Below are positions 23,201-29,690 of a stretch of DNA of 34,931 nt, one piece after another; within the stretch, counting starts at the first letter, position 1; the number at the start of each line of letters is the position of its first letter. This DNA is from Candidatus Agathobaculum pullistercoris. Lineage in GTDB: Bacteria > Bacillota > Clostridia > Oscillospirales > Butyricicoccaceae. A program made the translations under genes and the position numbers. The DNA is taken from NCBI GenBank assembly GCA_019114345.1, contig DXFS01000099.1, forward strand, positions 1-34,931, in the 5' to 3' direction. The notes below the pieces were generated by a model. That model saw only the letters and a list, made by a program, of their open reading frames with translations. It did not search any database and was not told the origin of the DNA.

Positions 23201-24924
23201 AAATGCGAACGGCGGATAGACGGGAAAAGGCTCAGCTTGACCTGTTCGACGAAATCATCGTCGATAACTTCGCCGGTGGCGGCGGCGCGTCCACGGGAAT
23301 AGAGCTTGCCGCGGGCCGCCCGGTGACGATCGCTATCAACCACGACCCGGATGCGATCCTGATGCACAGAACAAACCATCCATACACGGCGCATTATCAG
23401 GCAAGCGTATGGGATATTGACCCGTGGGAGGTGTGCCGGGGACGGCCGGTAGGGCTGGCGTGGTTCTCGCCGGACTGCAAGCATTTTTCCAAGGCAAAGG
23501 GCGGAAAACCGGTGGACAAGAATATTCGCGGACTTGCTTGGATCGTCCTGCGCTGGGCGGGAACTGTAGCGCCGCGCGTGATCATGCTGGAGAATGTCGA
23601 GGAGTTTCAGACATGGGGACCGGTGCGCCGCGGCCGCCCAATCAAGTCCAAGGCGGGGCAGGCATTCCGCCGCTTTACCGAGCAGCTGAAAGCGCTGGGG
23701 TATGTCGTGGAATGGCGGGAACTGGTGGCGGCCGATTATGGTGCGCCAACCACCCGCAAGCGGTTTTTCCTGATCGCCAGGCGGGACGGCCGCCCTATTG
23801 TATGGCCGGAGCCGACCCACGCGCCGGCGGACAGCCCGGAGGTGAAAGCCGGGAAAAAACTGCCCTGGCGGAGCGCGGCGGAGATCATTGACTGGAGCCT
23901 GCCGTGTCCATCCATATTTGACACGCGGAAGGAGATCAGGGAGAAATACGGCCTGAGCGCCCAGCGCCCGCTGCGTCCGAATACCATGCGGCGGATCATA
24001 CGAGGCGTGGACAAGTTTTCAATCAAGGCCCCGGAGCCGTTTCTTGTGGTGGTAAATCACGCGGGCGGGTTCCGTGGACAGAATGTACATGAGCCGCTCC
24101 AAACCATTACGGCAAAGCATGGGTATGGTGTGGCCGCCCCTGTCATGATCCAATACCATACTGAACAAAGCGAGAAGATGCGCGGGCAGGGCGTAACCAA
24201 GCCAATCATGACCATTGACGCATCCAACCGCTATGGGCTGGCGGCGGCCAGTCTGGTCAAATACTACGGAAATGATCAGCACGGGCAGAAAATCAGCGCT
24301 CCGCTTCATACAGTGACTGCAAAAGATCGTGAAGGCGTCACTCTGGCCAGCCTGTCCAAGTATTACGGCGGGGTGGTTGGCGCTAAGGCTTCGGACCCGC
24401 TGCCCACGGTGACAGCGGTAGACCACAATGCGCTTCAGACATGCCACATGGTCAAAATGAAGGGAACCAATCTGGGCGGTCCCATGTCGGAGCCGGTGCA
24501 GACCATCACCGCCGGCGGCGGCCACTTCGGCGTCGTCATCACCGTGGTGGACAAGGCGGAGCGGGACGCGGATCTGAAACACTGGCCGGAGATCCGGGAC
24601 CTGCTGAATACCTACTGTGGGTATCGTCTGGGACCGGAGGATGTGATCCTGTTCCGGATCGACGGAGTATCATACTTCATGGCGGACATCGGTCTGCGCA
24701 TGCTGACGCCGCGCGAACTGTACAGCGCGAATGGATTCCCGCCGGATTACATCATCGACCGGGATTATAAAGGCAATTCGTACGGGAAATCCAAGCAGGT
24801 CGCCCGATGCGGCAATGCCGTCCCGCCGCCGTTTGCCGCGGCGCTGGTACGGGCAAACCTGCCGGAGTGGTGCGGAGCAGAGATTCGCACGATGGAGGAG
24901 CTTGAAAAGGTGGTGGCGGTGTGA
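23197..24924 (+). CDS. DNA (cytosine-5-)-methyltransferase, orphan phage type
   Basis: A 575-residue C5 methyltransferase. Motif I is NFAGGGGASTG (24-34), motif IV is SPDCKHFS with nucleophile Cys94 (canonical PCQ is replaced by PDCK), motif VI is MLENVEEF, motif VIII is RKRFFLIARR, and motifs IX-X are YSANGFPPDYI ... QVARCGNAVPPPFAAAL. The target-recognition part (about 300-475) has five repeats of about 32 residues, each with a (D/E/K/A)P-(L/I/V)-x-T-(I/V)-(T/D)-A core followed by a glycine-rich strand. It overlaps the upstream fusion gene by four bases and the radical-SAM gene by four, so the three are expressed as one modification unit. Confidence 0.94.
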   Translation: MKMRTADRREKAQLDLFDEIIVDNFAGGGGASTGIELAAGRPVTIAINHDPDAILMHRTNHPYTAHYQASVWDIDPWEVCRGRPVGLAWFSPDCKHFSKAKGGKPVDKNIRGLAWIVLRWAGTVAPRVIMLENVEEFQTWGPVRRGRPIKSKAGQAFRRFTEQLKALGYVVEWRELVAADYGAPTTRKRFFLIARRDGRPIVWPEPTHAPADSPEVKAGKKLPWRSAAEIIDWSLPCPSIFDTRKEIREKYGLSAQRPLRPNTMRRIIRGVDKFSIKAPEPFLVVVNHAGGFRGQNVHEPLQTITAKHGYGVAAPVMIQYHTEQSEKMRGQGVTKPIMTIDASNRYGLAAASLVKYYGNDQHGQKISAPLHTVTAKDREGVTLASLSKYYGGVVGAKASDPLPTVTAVDHNALQTCHMVKMKGTNLGGPMSEPVQTITAGGGHFGVVITVVDKAERDADLKHWPEIRDLLNTYCGYRLGPEDVILFRIDGVSYFMADIGLRMLTPRELYSANGFPPDYIIDRDYKGNSYGKSKQVARCGNAVPPPFAAALVRANLPEWCGAEIRTMEELEKVVAV

Positions 24925-25796
24925 AAATTGGCCTGATCGACGTGGACGGCCACAGCGGTTTCCCCAATCTGGCGCTCATGCGACTGTCCGCTTATCATAA
25001 AGCACGCGGGGATGAGGTGGAGTGGTGTACGCCGCTGCTCCATTATGACCGGGTGTACATGTCCAAGGTTTTCACTTTTTCGCCGGATGTTGATATTGCG
25101 GTACAGGCTGATGAGGTTGTCAGGGGCGGCACAGGGTACAAAGACTATGGAAGCCTGCCGCCTGAGGTGGAGACGACGCCGCCCGACTACAGCATTTATC
25201 CGCACTATCCGCACGCAATCGGCTTCCTGACGCGCGGCTGTATCCGGAATTGTCCGTGGTGCATTGTGCCGCGGAAGGAGGGCGCAATTCGCCCGGCAGC
25301 TACATGGCAGGAAATCAAGCGGCAAGACAGCAGGAATATCGTGTTCCTCGACAATAATGTCTTGGCACACGAGTATGGGCTGCAGCAGATAGAGGAACTG
25401 GGGCGCGAGCAGATCTGGGTGGATTTCAATCAGGGGCTGGATGCACGGCTGATCACATCGGAGGTTGCCCGGCTGCTGTCAGGACTGCACTGGATGCGCT
25501 TTGTCCGGCTGTCCTGCGATACTGAGCAAATGATCCCGGTCATAGAGCAGGCGGTTGCGTACATGCGTGAGGCAGGTATTGCGCCGAGCCGGTTCTGGGC
25601 ATACATGCTGGTGCAGGACGTGGAGGAGGCCCACCACCGTGCACTGGCTCTGGATGCAATGGGCGTTATGCCGTTCGCGCAGCCGTACAGGGACTATGAC
25701 GGCGGGGAGCCGACCGCGGAACAGAAGAAGTTTGCGAGGTGGGTAAATGCCCGCCAGGCATTCAGGGTGTGCAGATGGGAGGAGTTCAAGGGATGA
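24921..25796 (+). CDS. Phage radical-SAM protein
   Basis: A 291-residue radical-SAM enzyme. It has a CxxxCxxC cluster motif CIRNCPWC (about 107-114) in FLTRGCIRNCPWCIVP, preceded by a B12-binding-like N-terminal half (MKIGLIDVDGHSGFPNLAL, residues about 1-95). Radical-SAM enzymes use a 4Fe-4S cluster and SAM to make a radical. The substrate is unknown. Because it is translationally coupled to the C5 methyltransferase (ATGA-type overlap), a nucleic-acid modification step is a reasonable guess: methyl-group chemistry on a modified base, or a tRNA/rRNA target. The whole catalytic half is intact and no frameshift is seen. Confidence 0.88.
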   Translation: MKIGLIDVDGHSGFPNLALMRLSAYHKARGDEVEWCTPLLHYDRVYMSKVFTFSPDVDIAVQADEVVRGGTGYKDYGSLPPEVETTPPDYSIYPHYPHAIGFLTRGCIRNCPWCIVPRKEGAIRPAATWQEIKRQDSRNIVFLDNNVLAHEYGLQQIEELGREQIWVDFNQGLDARLITSEVARLLSGLHWMRFVRLSCDTEQMIPVIEQAVAYMREAGIAPSRFWAYMLVQDVEEAHHRALALDAMGVMPFAQPYRDYDGGEPTAEQKKFARWVNARQAFRVCRWEEFKG

Positions 25797-25831
25797 AAAG
25801 CGTCATCGAGCGTATGCAGGAGGTGGCCTAG
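25793..25831 (+). CDS. Tiny ORF, 12 codons (leader peptide or remnant)
   Basis: ATG 25793 overlaps the radical-SAM stop (ATGA) and reads MKSVIERMQEVA before TAG. It contains AGGAGGTGG, the ribosome site of the next gene, in its last codons. It may only couple translation into the next gene, or be the remains of a deleted gene that began like other small phage proteins. Confidence 0.3.
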   Translation: MKSVIERMQEVA

Positions 25832-25832
25832 C

Positions 25833-26180
25833 GTGAAGCGGGAAGAATTACGACAATGGTTTGTTGAGTGGCTTGATGACTATTACGACGAGCTGCACTC
25901 AGAAGATGATCTCACCCCAGAGGTTGCAGAATCGGTTCTCACCGCCCTCCGCCCCGTCAGCCGGGAGCAGGTGGAGAAGGTGTGGAAGGGTGAGTGGGTA
26001 CATAAGCGGTCGCCTTATGACTACAAGATTTTTGTATGCAAAAAATGTGGGAAGCAAATCAGCATACAGGGAGAAAATATGGACTTTTGCCCATTTTGCG
26101 GAGCCGCCCAGACGGACGAGGCCGTGGAGATGGTGATGGAGAGATTGGAGGCGCTACACAGTGAAACAAAAACCGATTGA
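25833..26180 (+). CDS. Small zinc-ribbon phage protein
   Basis: A 115-residue protein: an acidic helical N-terminus (REELRQWFVEWLDDYYDEL), then a zinc ribbon with CKKCG and CPFCG pairs (about 69-72 and 85-88), then a helix. Such domains bind Zn and often nucleic acid. Function unknown. GTG start, with AGGAGGTGG 7 bases upstream. Its 3' end overlaps the next gene by 20 bases. Confidence 0.75.
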   Translation: MKREELRQWFVEWLDDYYDELHSEDDLTPEVAESVLTALRPVSREQVEKVWKGEWVHKRSPYDYKIFVCKKCGKQISIQGENMDFCPFCGAAQTDEAVEMVMERLEALHSETKTD

Positions 26181-26478
26181 GCTGATGCACTATTCGTTCG
26201 GAGCATCGTCCGGGAACCAATGTGGGGCGTGCTGCAATCTAAGAGAATATCAATACAATTCCAGGAGAGTGCGTAAGTGTACTGCTTACGGTGGATTACA
26301 TAGTAGTAAGGCCGATTGGGCGAAACGCTGGCCTGCGTGTGGGCTGTATGGGACACCAGTACCATATCAAGCAGTATCCGACAAAGCAAAGCGCACATTC
26401 GCAAGAATCGGTATTTGCAAGCATGAAAGCGGACCTATAGAGGGCCAGCTTAGATTGGAGGCGCTGAAAGATGGCTGA
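26161..26478 (+). CDS. Cysteine-rich small phage protein, unknown function
   Basis: A 105-residue protein with four to six cysteines (QCGACC near 20-25, KCTAYG, PACGLYG, ICKHES). The pattern suggests a metal-binding domain. GTG start, with TTGGAGGCGCT 5 bases upstream; this ribosome-site block recurs before two neighbouring genes. Not recognised as a named family. Confidence 0.65.
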   Translation: MKQKPIELMHYSFGASSGNQCGACCNLREYQYNSRRVRKCTAYGGLHSSKADWAKRWPACGLYGTPVPYQAVSDKAKRTFARIGICKHESGPIEGQLRLEALKDG

Positions 26479-26635
26479 TATTTGTGATTCTTGCGCTTTT
26501 GAAGACGCTTGTCCAAGTGCGCATTTTAACAAAACAGAATCAAGTATCTGCGCATTTTATAAAAGTCTGCGAAAAGACAAGCTAGATGGGGCTTATTGGA
26601 GGGAGGCGCTGAAAGATGGCAGTACGCCCGATTGA
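26471..26635 (+). CDS. Small cysteine-rich phage protein, unknown function
   Basis: A 54-residue protein (MADICDSCAFEDACPSAHF...) with cysteines at 5, 8, 14 and 27, a likely metal-binding arrangement. It overlaps the previous gene by 8 bases and the next by 20. Its ATG sits in a 19-base block, GGAGGCGCTGAAAGATGGC, that is repeated exactly at the start of the next gene. Its tail (WREALKDGSTPD) echoes the tail of the previous protein (RLEALKDG). Confidence 0.6.
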   Translation: MADICDSCAFEDACPSAHFNKTESSICAFYKSLRKDKLDGAYWREALKDGSTPD

Positions 26636-27011
26636 CGCAAACGAGCTGTATCGAATTGAAAAGCTGCTTGATACAGATATTGTAAGGCAAGACAAAGTAG
26701 CGCTCAATTTGTTGGAACAAGTGCTCTATGACATCCAACATGTGCCCGCCCTCACCCAGCCGAACGAGCCGCTTATTTCTGGCTTTGATGTGATCGACAC
26801 CAAAACCGGGGAATACCCGGATTTATGGGAAATCGCCTTAAAAGAGGATTGGGCAAACGGCCTGATGTACTGCGACATGGAGGGCTTTGCCATCGAAGAA
26901 GACGGCACGCTGCTTTTGCTGGATGAGTGCGGGAAACATACCTATTGCCCGGAAGGAAGGTTTAAAATCGTGCCACGCCCGCCGGAGGGAGAGGAGGACA
27001 CAAATGCTTAA
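26616..27011 (+). CDS. Small phage protein, unknown function
   Basis: A 131-residue acidic protein. The opening RPIDANELYRIEKL resembles the N-terminus of many phage proteins whose first helix reads RLIDADAL or RPIDANEL; their function is unknown. The C-terminal half is strand-rich (GTLLLLDECGKHTY). The ribosome site GGAGGGAGGCG precedes the ATG. The stop overlaps the next start by eight bases. Confidence 0.75.
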   Translation: MAVRPIDANELYRIEKLLDTDIVRQDKVALNLLEQVLYDIQHVPALTQPNEPLISGFDVIDTKTGEYPDLWEIALKEDWANGLMYCDMEGFAIEEDGTLLLLDECGKHTYCPEGRFKIVPRPPEGEEDTNA

Positions 27012-27213
27012 ACAGAACATAAGAATTATCCTGAAAAATGGGATTGAGTTCGTTGTAACCTGCGAAAAAGCTGCATGTTCTTATGACAAATTAAGCGGAG
27101 AAATGTCAAGATTCAAGTATGAGGGTGCAACACAAAACATTCCGCTGTATTTGGATGTTACCCAGGTTGTAGCAGTCCTTCAAGAGAAAATCGAAGCGGA
27201 GGAGGACACCTGA
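27004..27213 (+). CDS. Small phage protein, unknown function
   Basis: A 69-residue beta-rich protein (NIRIILKNGIEFVVTCEK ... NIPLYLDVTQVVAVLQEK), probably a small barrel or sandwich. ATG 27004 follows GGAGAGGAGG by 7 bases; a longer in-frame start at 26887 lies inside the previous gene and has no ribosome site. The stop overlaps the next start by one base (TGATG). Confidence 0.7.
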   Translation: MLKQNIRIILKNGIEFVVTCEKAACSYDKLSGEMSRFKYEGATQNIPLYLDVTQVVAVLQEKIEAEEDT

Positions 27214-27551
27214 TGGACATTGAGAAGCCTAATTGCATCGGGTGCCATCACATACATCCAGACAACGGAAACTGCACAGCTGTCGGTGGATTTTGCACCG
27301 CTGTTCCGGCGGCGAATTGCCCCCTGATCCCAGAGTTACGGGCCGAAAACGAAAAGATGCGGGCGGAGCTGGAGCAGGTGAAAGCGGAACGGGATGCGGC
27401 GGTGGAGAGTATCCCGCACGAATGCAAAACATGCGTGTATCACACGGTATTTTTTAACGGATGCACGCCCGACCATGATTGTACTAACCCTGATGGATGT
27501 TGCTCAAATAACTATGACAGATGGAAATGGCGCGGACAGAAGGAGGACTGA
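27213..27551 (+). CDS. Cysteine-rich coiled-coil phage protein
   Basis: A 112-residue protein in three parts: an N-terminal Cys/His patch (CIGCHHIH ... NCTAVGGFC), a charged coiled coil (PELRAENEKMRAELEQVKAE, about 40-63), and a second Cys-rich patch (CKTCVYH ... CTPDHDC ... CC). Two metal sites joined by a helix is the simplest reading. Function unknown; the start is coupled to the previous stop. Confidence 0.7.
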   Translation: MDIEKPNCIGCHHIHPDNGNCTAVGGFCTAVPAANCPLIPELRAENEKMRAELEQVKAERDAAVESIPHECKTCVYHTVFFNGCTPDHDCTNPDGCCSNNYDRWKWRGQKED

Positions 27552-27552
27552 A

Positions 27553-27957
27553 ATGGAACGCATTACTCAAGAAGCCGATTTTGGTCTGGAAGATTGGGAA
27601 GAAACACTTTTCTTTGTGAAAAGCGACCCTAACGGTGCATATGACATCCTTGATATAGCAAAGCATCAGGGAGAACCGGAGTTTGATGAAATTTTAAAAA
27701 ACGTATCTTTGCGCCTTGCCGGCATCGAAAACATCCTGGGCGACGATTACGATATTGACCGTCTCCGCGAGCTTGTGCAGGCTGATAAAGAGGGAAGAAT
27801 CCGAATTCTGTCCGCTGGAAAAGGAAAATCATGCGGAACTTGCGCAAACTTCCAACCGGTTCCCGGACATAAATGCGGTGATTGCAAAGCACGGAAATAT
27901 TTCAGGGCATCGCAATCGCGTAGAGCGTGCTCAATGTATATCGGAAAGGATAAATAA
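27553..27957 (+). CDS. Small phage protein with zinc-finger-like end
   Basis: A 134-residue protein; the helical acidic N-terminus is followed by CGTCANFQPVPGHKCGDC and a final CSMY, probably a small zinc-binding knuckle. ATG 27553 has AGGAGGACTGAA immediately upstream. The four-base gap to the next gene and the one-base gap from the previous gene suggest one operon. Role unknown. Confidence 0.7.
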   Translation: MERITQEADFGLEDWEETLFFVKSDPNGAYDILDIAKHQGEPEFDEILKNVSLRLAGIENILGDDYDIDRLRELVQADKEGRIRILSAGKGKSCGTCANFQPVPGHKCGDCKARKYFRASQSRRACSMYIGKDK

Positions 27958-27960
27958 ACA

Positions 27961-28293
27961 ATGGCAACAATAACGATTTATGGATCGAGCGATGACCTCG
28001 TTGATGTTGAAATTCAAGGCGAGTATGGGCAGAAAGGCTTCGAGGCGGACGCATATGACCGCGGGCGGACCATATTTCTGACTATGCCGGACGGGACCGG
28101 GATGCGGGTGTATGCAGAGTATTCCCCGACTGACTTGGGCGGCGGCGTGTGGATGATCGGCGTCGCGCAGCTTGGCGAGGATCAGCCCATCCCGGATTGG
28201 CCAATGAAATTCCGAACAGCGGAAAATGGATACAGCCCGGCGCTGGTAATCGAGACGCCGGAAAGTGTTACGGTGAGCTACGAAGATTGGTGA
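27961..28293 (+). CDS. Small phage protein, unknown function
   Basis: A 110-residue, strand-rich acidic protein (MATITIYGSSDDLVDVEIQG...) seen as 'hypothetical protein' in many Firmicute phages. No catalytic residues stand out. GGAAAGGA precedes the ATG by 8 bases. After its stop, 50 bases without a gene lead to the late regulator. Confidence 0.7.
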   Translation: MATITIYGSSDDLVDVEIQGEYGQKGFEADAYDRGRTIFLTMPDGTGMRVYAEYSPTDLGGGVWMIGVAQLGEDQPIPDWPMKFRTAENGYSPALVIETPESVTVSYEDW

Positions 28294-28343
28294 GGCTGAC
28301 TATTCACCTGAAATCGAGCGGTATTTGAAATGGAGGTATGGGC

Positions 28344-28745
28344 GTGAGACAACGCGAGGACTGGTGGGAGTACACCAAGCGGATCATCCGGTCATATCCA
28401 GCGTTGGAGCGGAAGGTCAATAGCATAGGCGCGCAGTCAGTGACGGCTGCATATGGCCCAGCCGGTGGACACGGAAGCACGCCCGGCCGGCCGGTGGAGC
28501 AGGCAGTCGTTAACAGGTTGACGGATAAGGAGCAGCGGCGGTATGATGCTGTGCGAGCCGCAATTGCTGATACGGAGCAGATGAAGTCGGGCAGGCAACG
28601 GATTGAACTGATTGATCGAGTATACTGGAAGAGATCACATACATTGTTTGGAGCTGCAATGTGCGTGCCTGTGAGCGAGAGAACGGCGCACTCTTGGAAT
28701 TCGGAGTTTATACGGCTTGTAGAAAAATATTTAGACCTACCATAA
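28344..28745 (+). CDS. ArpU/RinA-like late transcription regulator
   Basis: A 133-residue protein of the sigma-like ArpU/RinA type. It has an N-terminal helical region (WWEYTKRIIRSYPALERKV), a middle helix (RLTDKEQRRYDAVRAAI), then a sigma-region-4-like helix-turn-helix (LIDRVYWKRSHTLFGAA ... VSERTAHSWNSEFIRLV). GTG 28344 was chosen over ATG 28338 because GGAGG at 28332-28336 is 7 bases away; the ATG would be one base away. Proteins of this kind switch on late genes, and it sits directly before the structured RNA/tRNA and terminase, where its target promoter is expected. Confidence 0.82.
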   Translation: MRQREDWWEYTKRIIRSYPALERKVNSIGAQSVTAAYGPAGGHGSTPGRPVEQAVVNRLTDKEQRRYDAVRAAIADTEQMKSGRQRIELIDRVYWKRSHTLFGAAMCVPVSERTAHSWNSEFIRLVEKYLDLP

Positions 28746-28756
28746 AAAATTGCCTA

Positions 28757-29117
28757 ACGCGCACCTACTTATCGTGTAAAATAGGTAGTGTGAAGATGCG
28801 GGATGAAACCGAGGCTCGCATTCCTCTTCTTCACATCCCCCTATTTCTTACCCGTCCTGCAGCAGCGGGGCGGGGACATGTCCCAAACGCTGCATGAGGC
28901 GGGAAGGGACGAACTCGGATGATCTCTCAAAAGTGAATTGACAGAATCCACACCCGTGCCCGGCGGGATATCCGGGCAATACGCGCACAGCATGATGCCA
29001 AGCCATCCTGTGGGATGGCGGGTCGGCTCATTACCGATCGTGCGCTCCACCGTCCGAGAGGACGGGTAAGCCTTCAGTCGTGCATATTGCATAGAAGGGA
29101 TGCCCCGAAAGGGGCAT
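28757..29117 (+). ncRNA. Candidate large structured phage RNA upstream of the tRNA
   Basis: No protein gene is credible here, but hairpins follow one another. Stem 28789-28795/28829-28835 continues as 28796-28800/28817-28821. A compound hairpin has TGCAGC/GCTGCA (28858-28863/28889-28894), palindrome 28873-28884 and outer CCCG/CGGG. Then come 28957-28963/28972-28978, 29002-29008/29013-29019, and GNRA-loop hairpins at 29050-29065 (GAGA) and 29100-29117 (GAAA). GCGCAC at 28983-28988 can pair with GTGCGC at 29040-29045 to close a junction. The 3' end runs directly into a tRNA. Position (prophage, tRNA-adjacent) resembles ROOL and GOLLD RNAs, but identity is unproven. It could also include the packaging site. 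Confidence 0.5.
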
Positions 29118-29119
29118 AC

Positions 29120-29194
29120 GGCAGAGTGGAGCAGTGGTAGCTCGCGAGGCCCATAACCTCGAGGCCGCCGGTTCGAATCCGGCCTCTGCAACCA
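29120..29194 (+). tRNA. Phage-encoded tRNA(CAU), initiator-like (fMet type)
   Basis: A 75-base cloverleaf with encoded CCA: acceptor GGCAGAG (29120-29126) with CTCTGCA (29184-29190), D-stem GAGC/GCTC, anticodon arm CGAGG-CCCATAA-CCTCG, T-arm GCCGG-TTCGAAT-CCGGC. Anticodon CAU at 29152-29154. The 1:72 pair is an unpaired G-A, and the D-stem has A11:U24. Both are initiator marks. The core TGGAGCAGT..GGTAGCTCG also mirrors bacterial initiator tRNA. Departures: A29:U41 where initiators have G:C, C33 instead of U33, and a short D-loop. Elongator Met or Ile2 (CAU) is less likely. Confidence 0.9.
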
Positions 29195-29228
29195 GTAGTC
29201 ATTTTCAAGTTTTCTCTCCATATCTGGG

Positions 29229-29255
29229 AAAGCACTCCCACTTGAGGGTGCTTTT
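29229..29255 (+). terminator. Terminator-like hairpin after the phage tRNA
   Basis: AAAGCAC(T)CCC pairs with GGGTGCTTTT (29229-29239 with 29246-29255) with a one-base bulge and a 6-base loop, ending in TTTTCTG. It could end the RNA/tRNA transcript before the terminase operon. Confidence 0.5.
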
Positions 29256-29285
29256 CTGCGTCTGAATACAAAGGACGGTGATACT

Positions 29286-29690
29286 GTGCCAAACCTGACA
29301 GCAAAGCAAAAAGCGTGGATCGATTACTACAAGCAAGGTAAGACGGCGGCGGAGGCGGCACGTCTCGCCGGGTATAAAGCAAAAAGCGATAAGGCATTCC
29401 AGAATATAGGTAGCGAAAACGTGGGGAAACTTGGGGATTACATCGCAGATCGCGATGCCGTCCTCGAATCTCCGCGCATCGCTGATATGGAGGAGATCAA
29501 CGAGTTCTGGACCAGTGTGATGCGTGACAAAGACGAGTCGACAAAGAACCGGCTGAGGGCATCTGAACTGCGGGCAAAGGCTTCTGGGGCTTTCATCGAA
29601 AAGGTGCAGCATTCCGGCAGTGTAGATGTCAACCCGTATGCGGGCCTGACGACCGAGGAGCTGCGCAAACTGGCGGGATCGGATGGTTGA
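29286..29690 (+). CDS. Terminase small subunit
   Basis: A 134-residue DNA-packaging recognition subunit. N-terminal LTAKQKAWIDYYKQGKTAAE then ARLAGYKAKSD is the usual helix-turn-helix opening of this family. The middle helices (IADMEEINEFWTSVMRD) and the tail YAGLTTEELRKLAG also fit. It binds the pac/cos site and hands DNA to the large subunit. The site is usually in or near this gene, so the structured region upstream is a candidate. GTG start with AAGGACGGTG about 8 bases upstream. Overlaps the large-subunit gene by eight bases. Confidence 0.93.
   Translation: MPNLTAKQKAWIDYYKQGKTAAEAARLAGYKAKSDKAFQNIGSENVGKLGDYIADRDAVLESPRIADMEEINEFWTSVMRDKDESTKNRLRASELRAKASGAFIEKVQHSGSVDVNPYAGLTTEELRKLAGSDG

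Noticed and set aside
28750-28782. TTGCCT and TAAAAT as a promoter of the structured RNA
   Set aside because: The spacing is 21 bases. Transcription here more likely depends on the ArpU-like regulator or readthrough, although the TAAAAT could still serve with an activator.
28841-29221. Open frame of 126 codons on the minus strand
   Set aside because: It runs antisense through the tRNA and structured region; its RPDSNRRP peptide is the well-known artefact of translating a tRNA backward.
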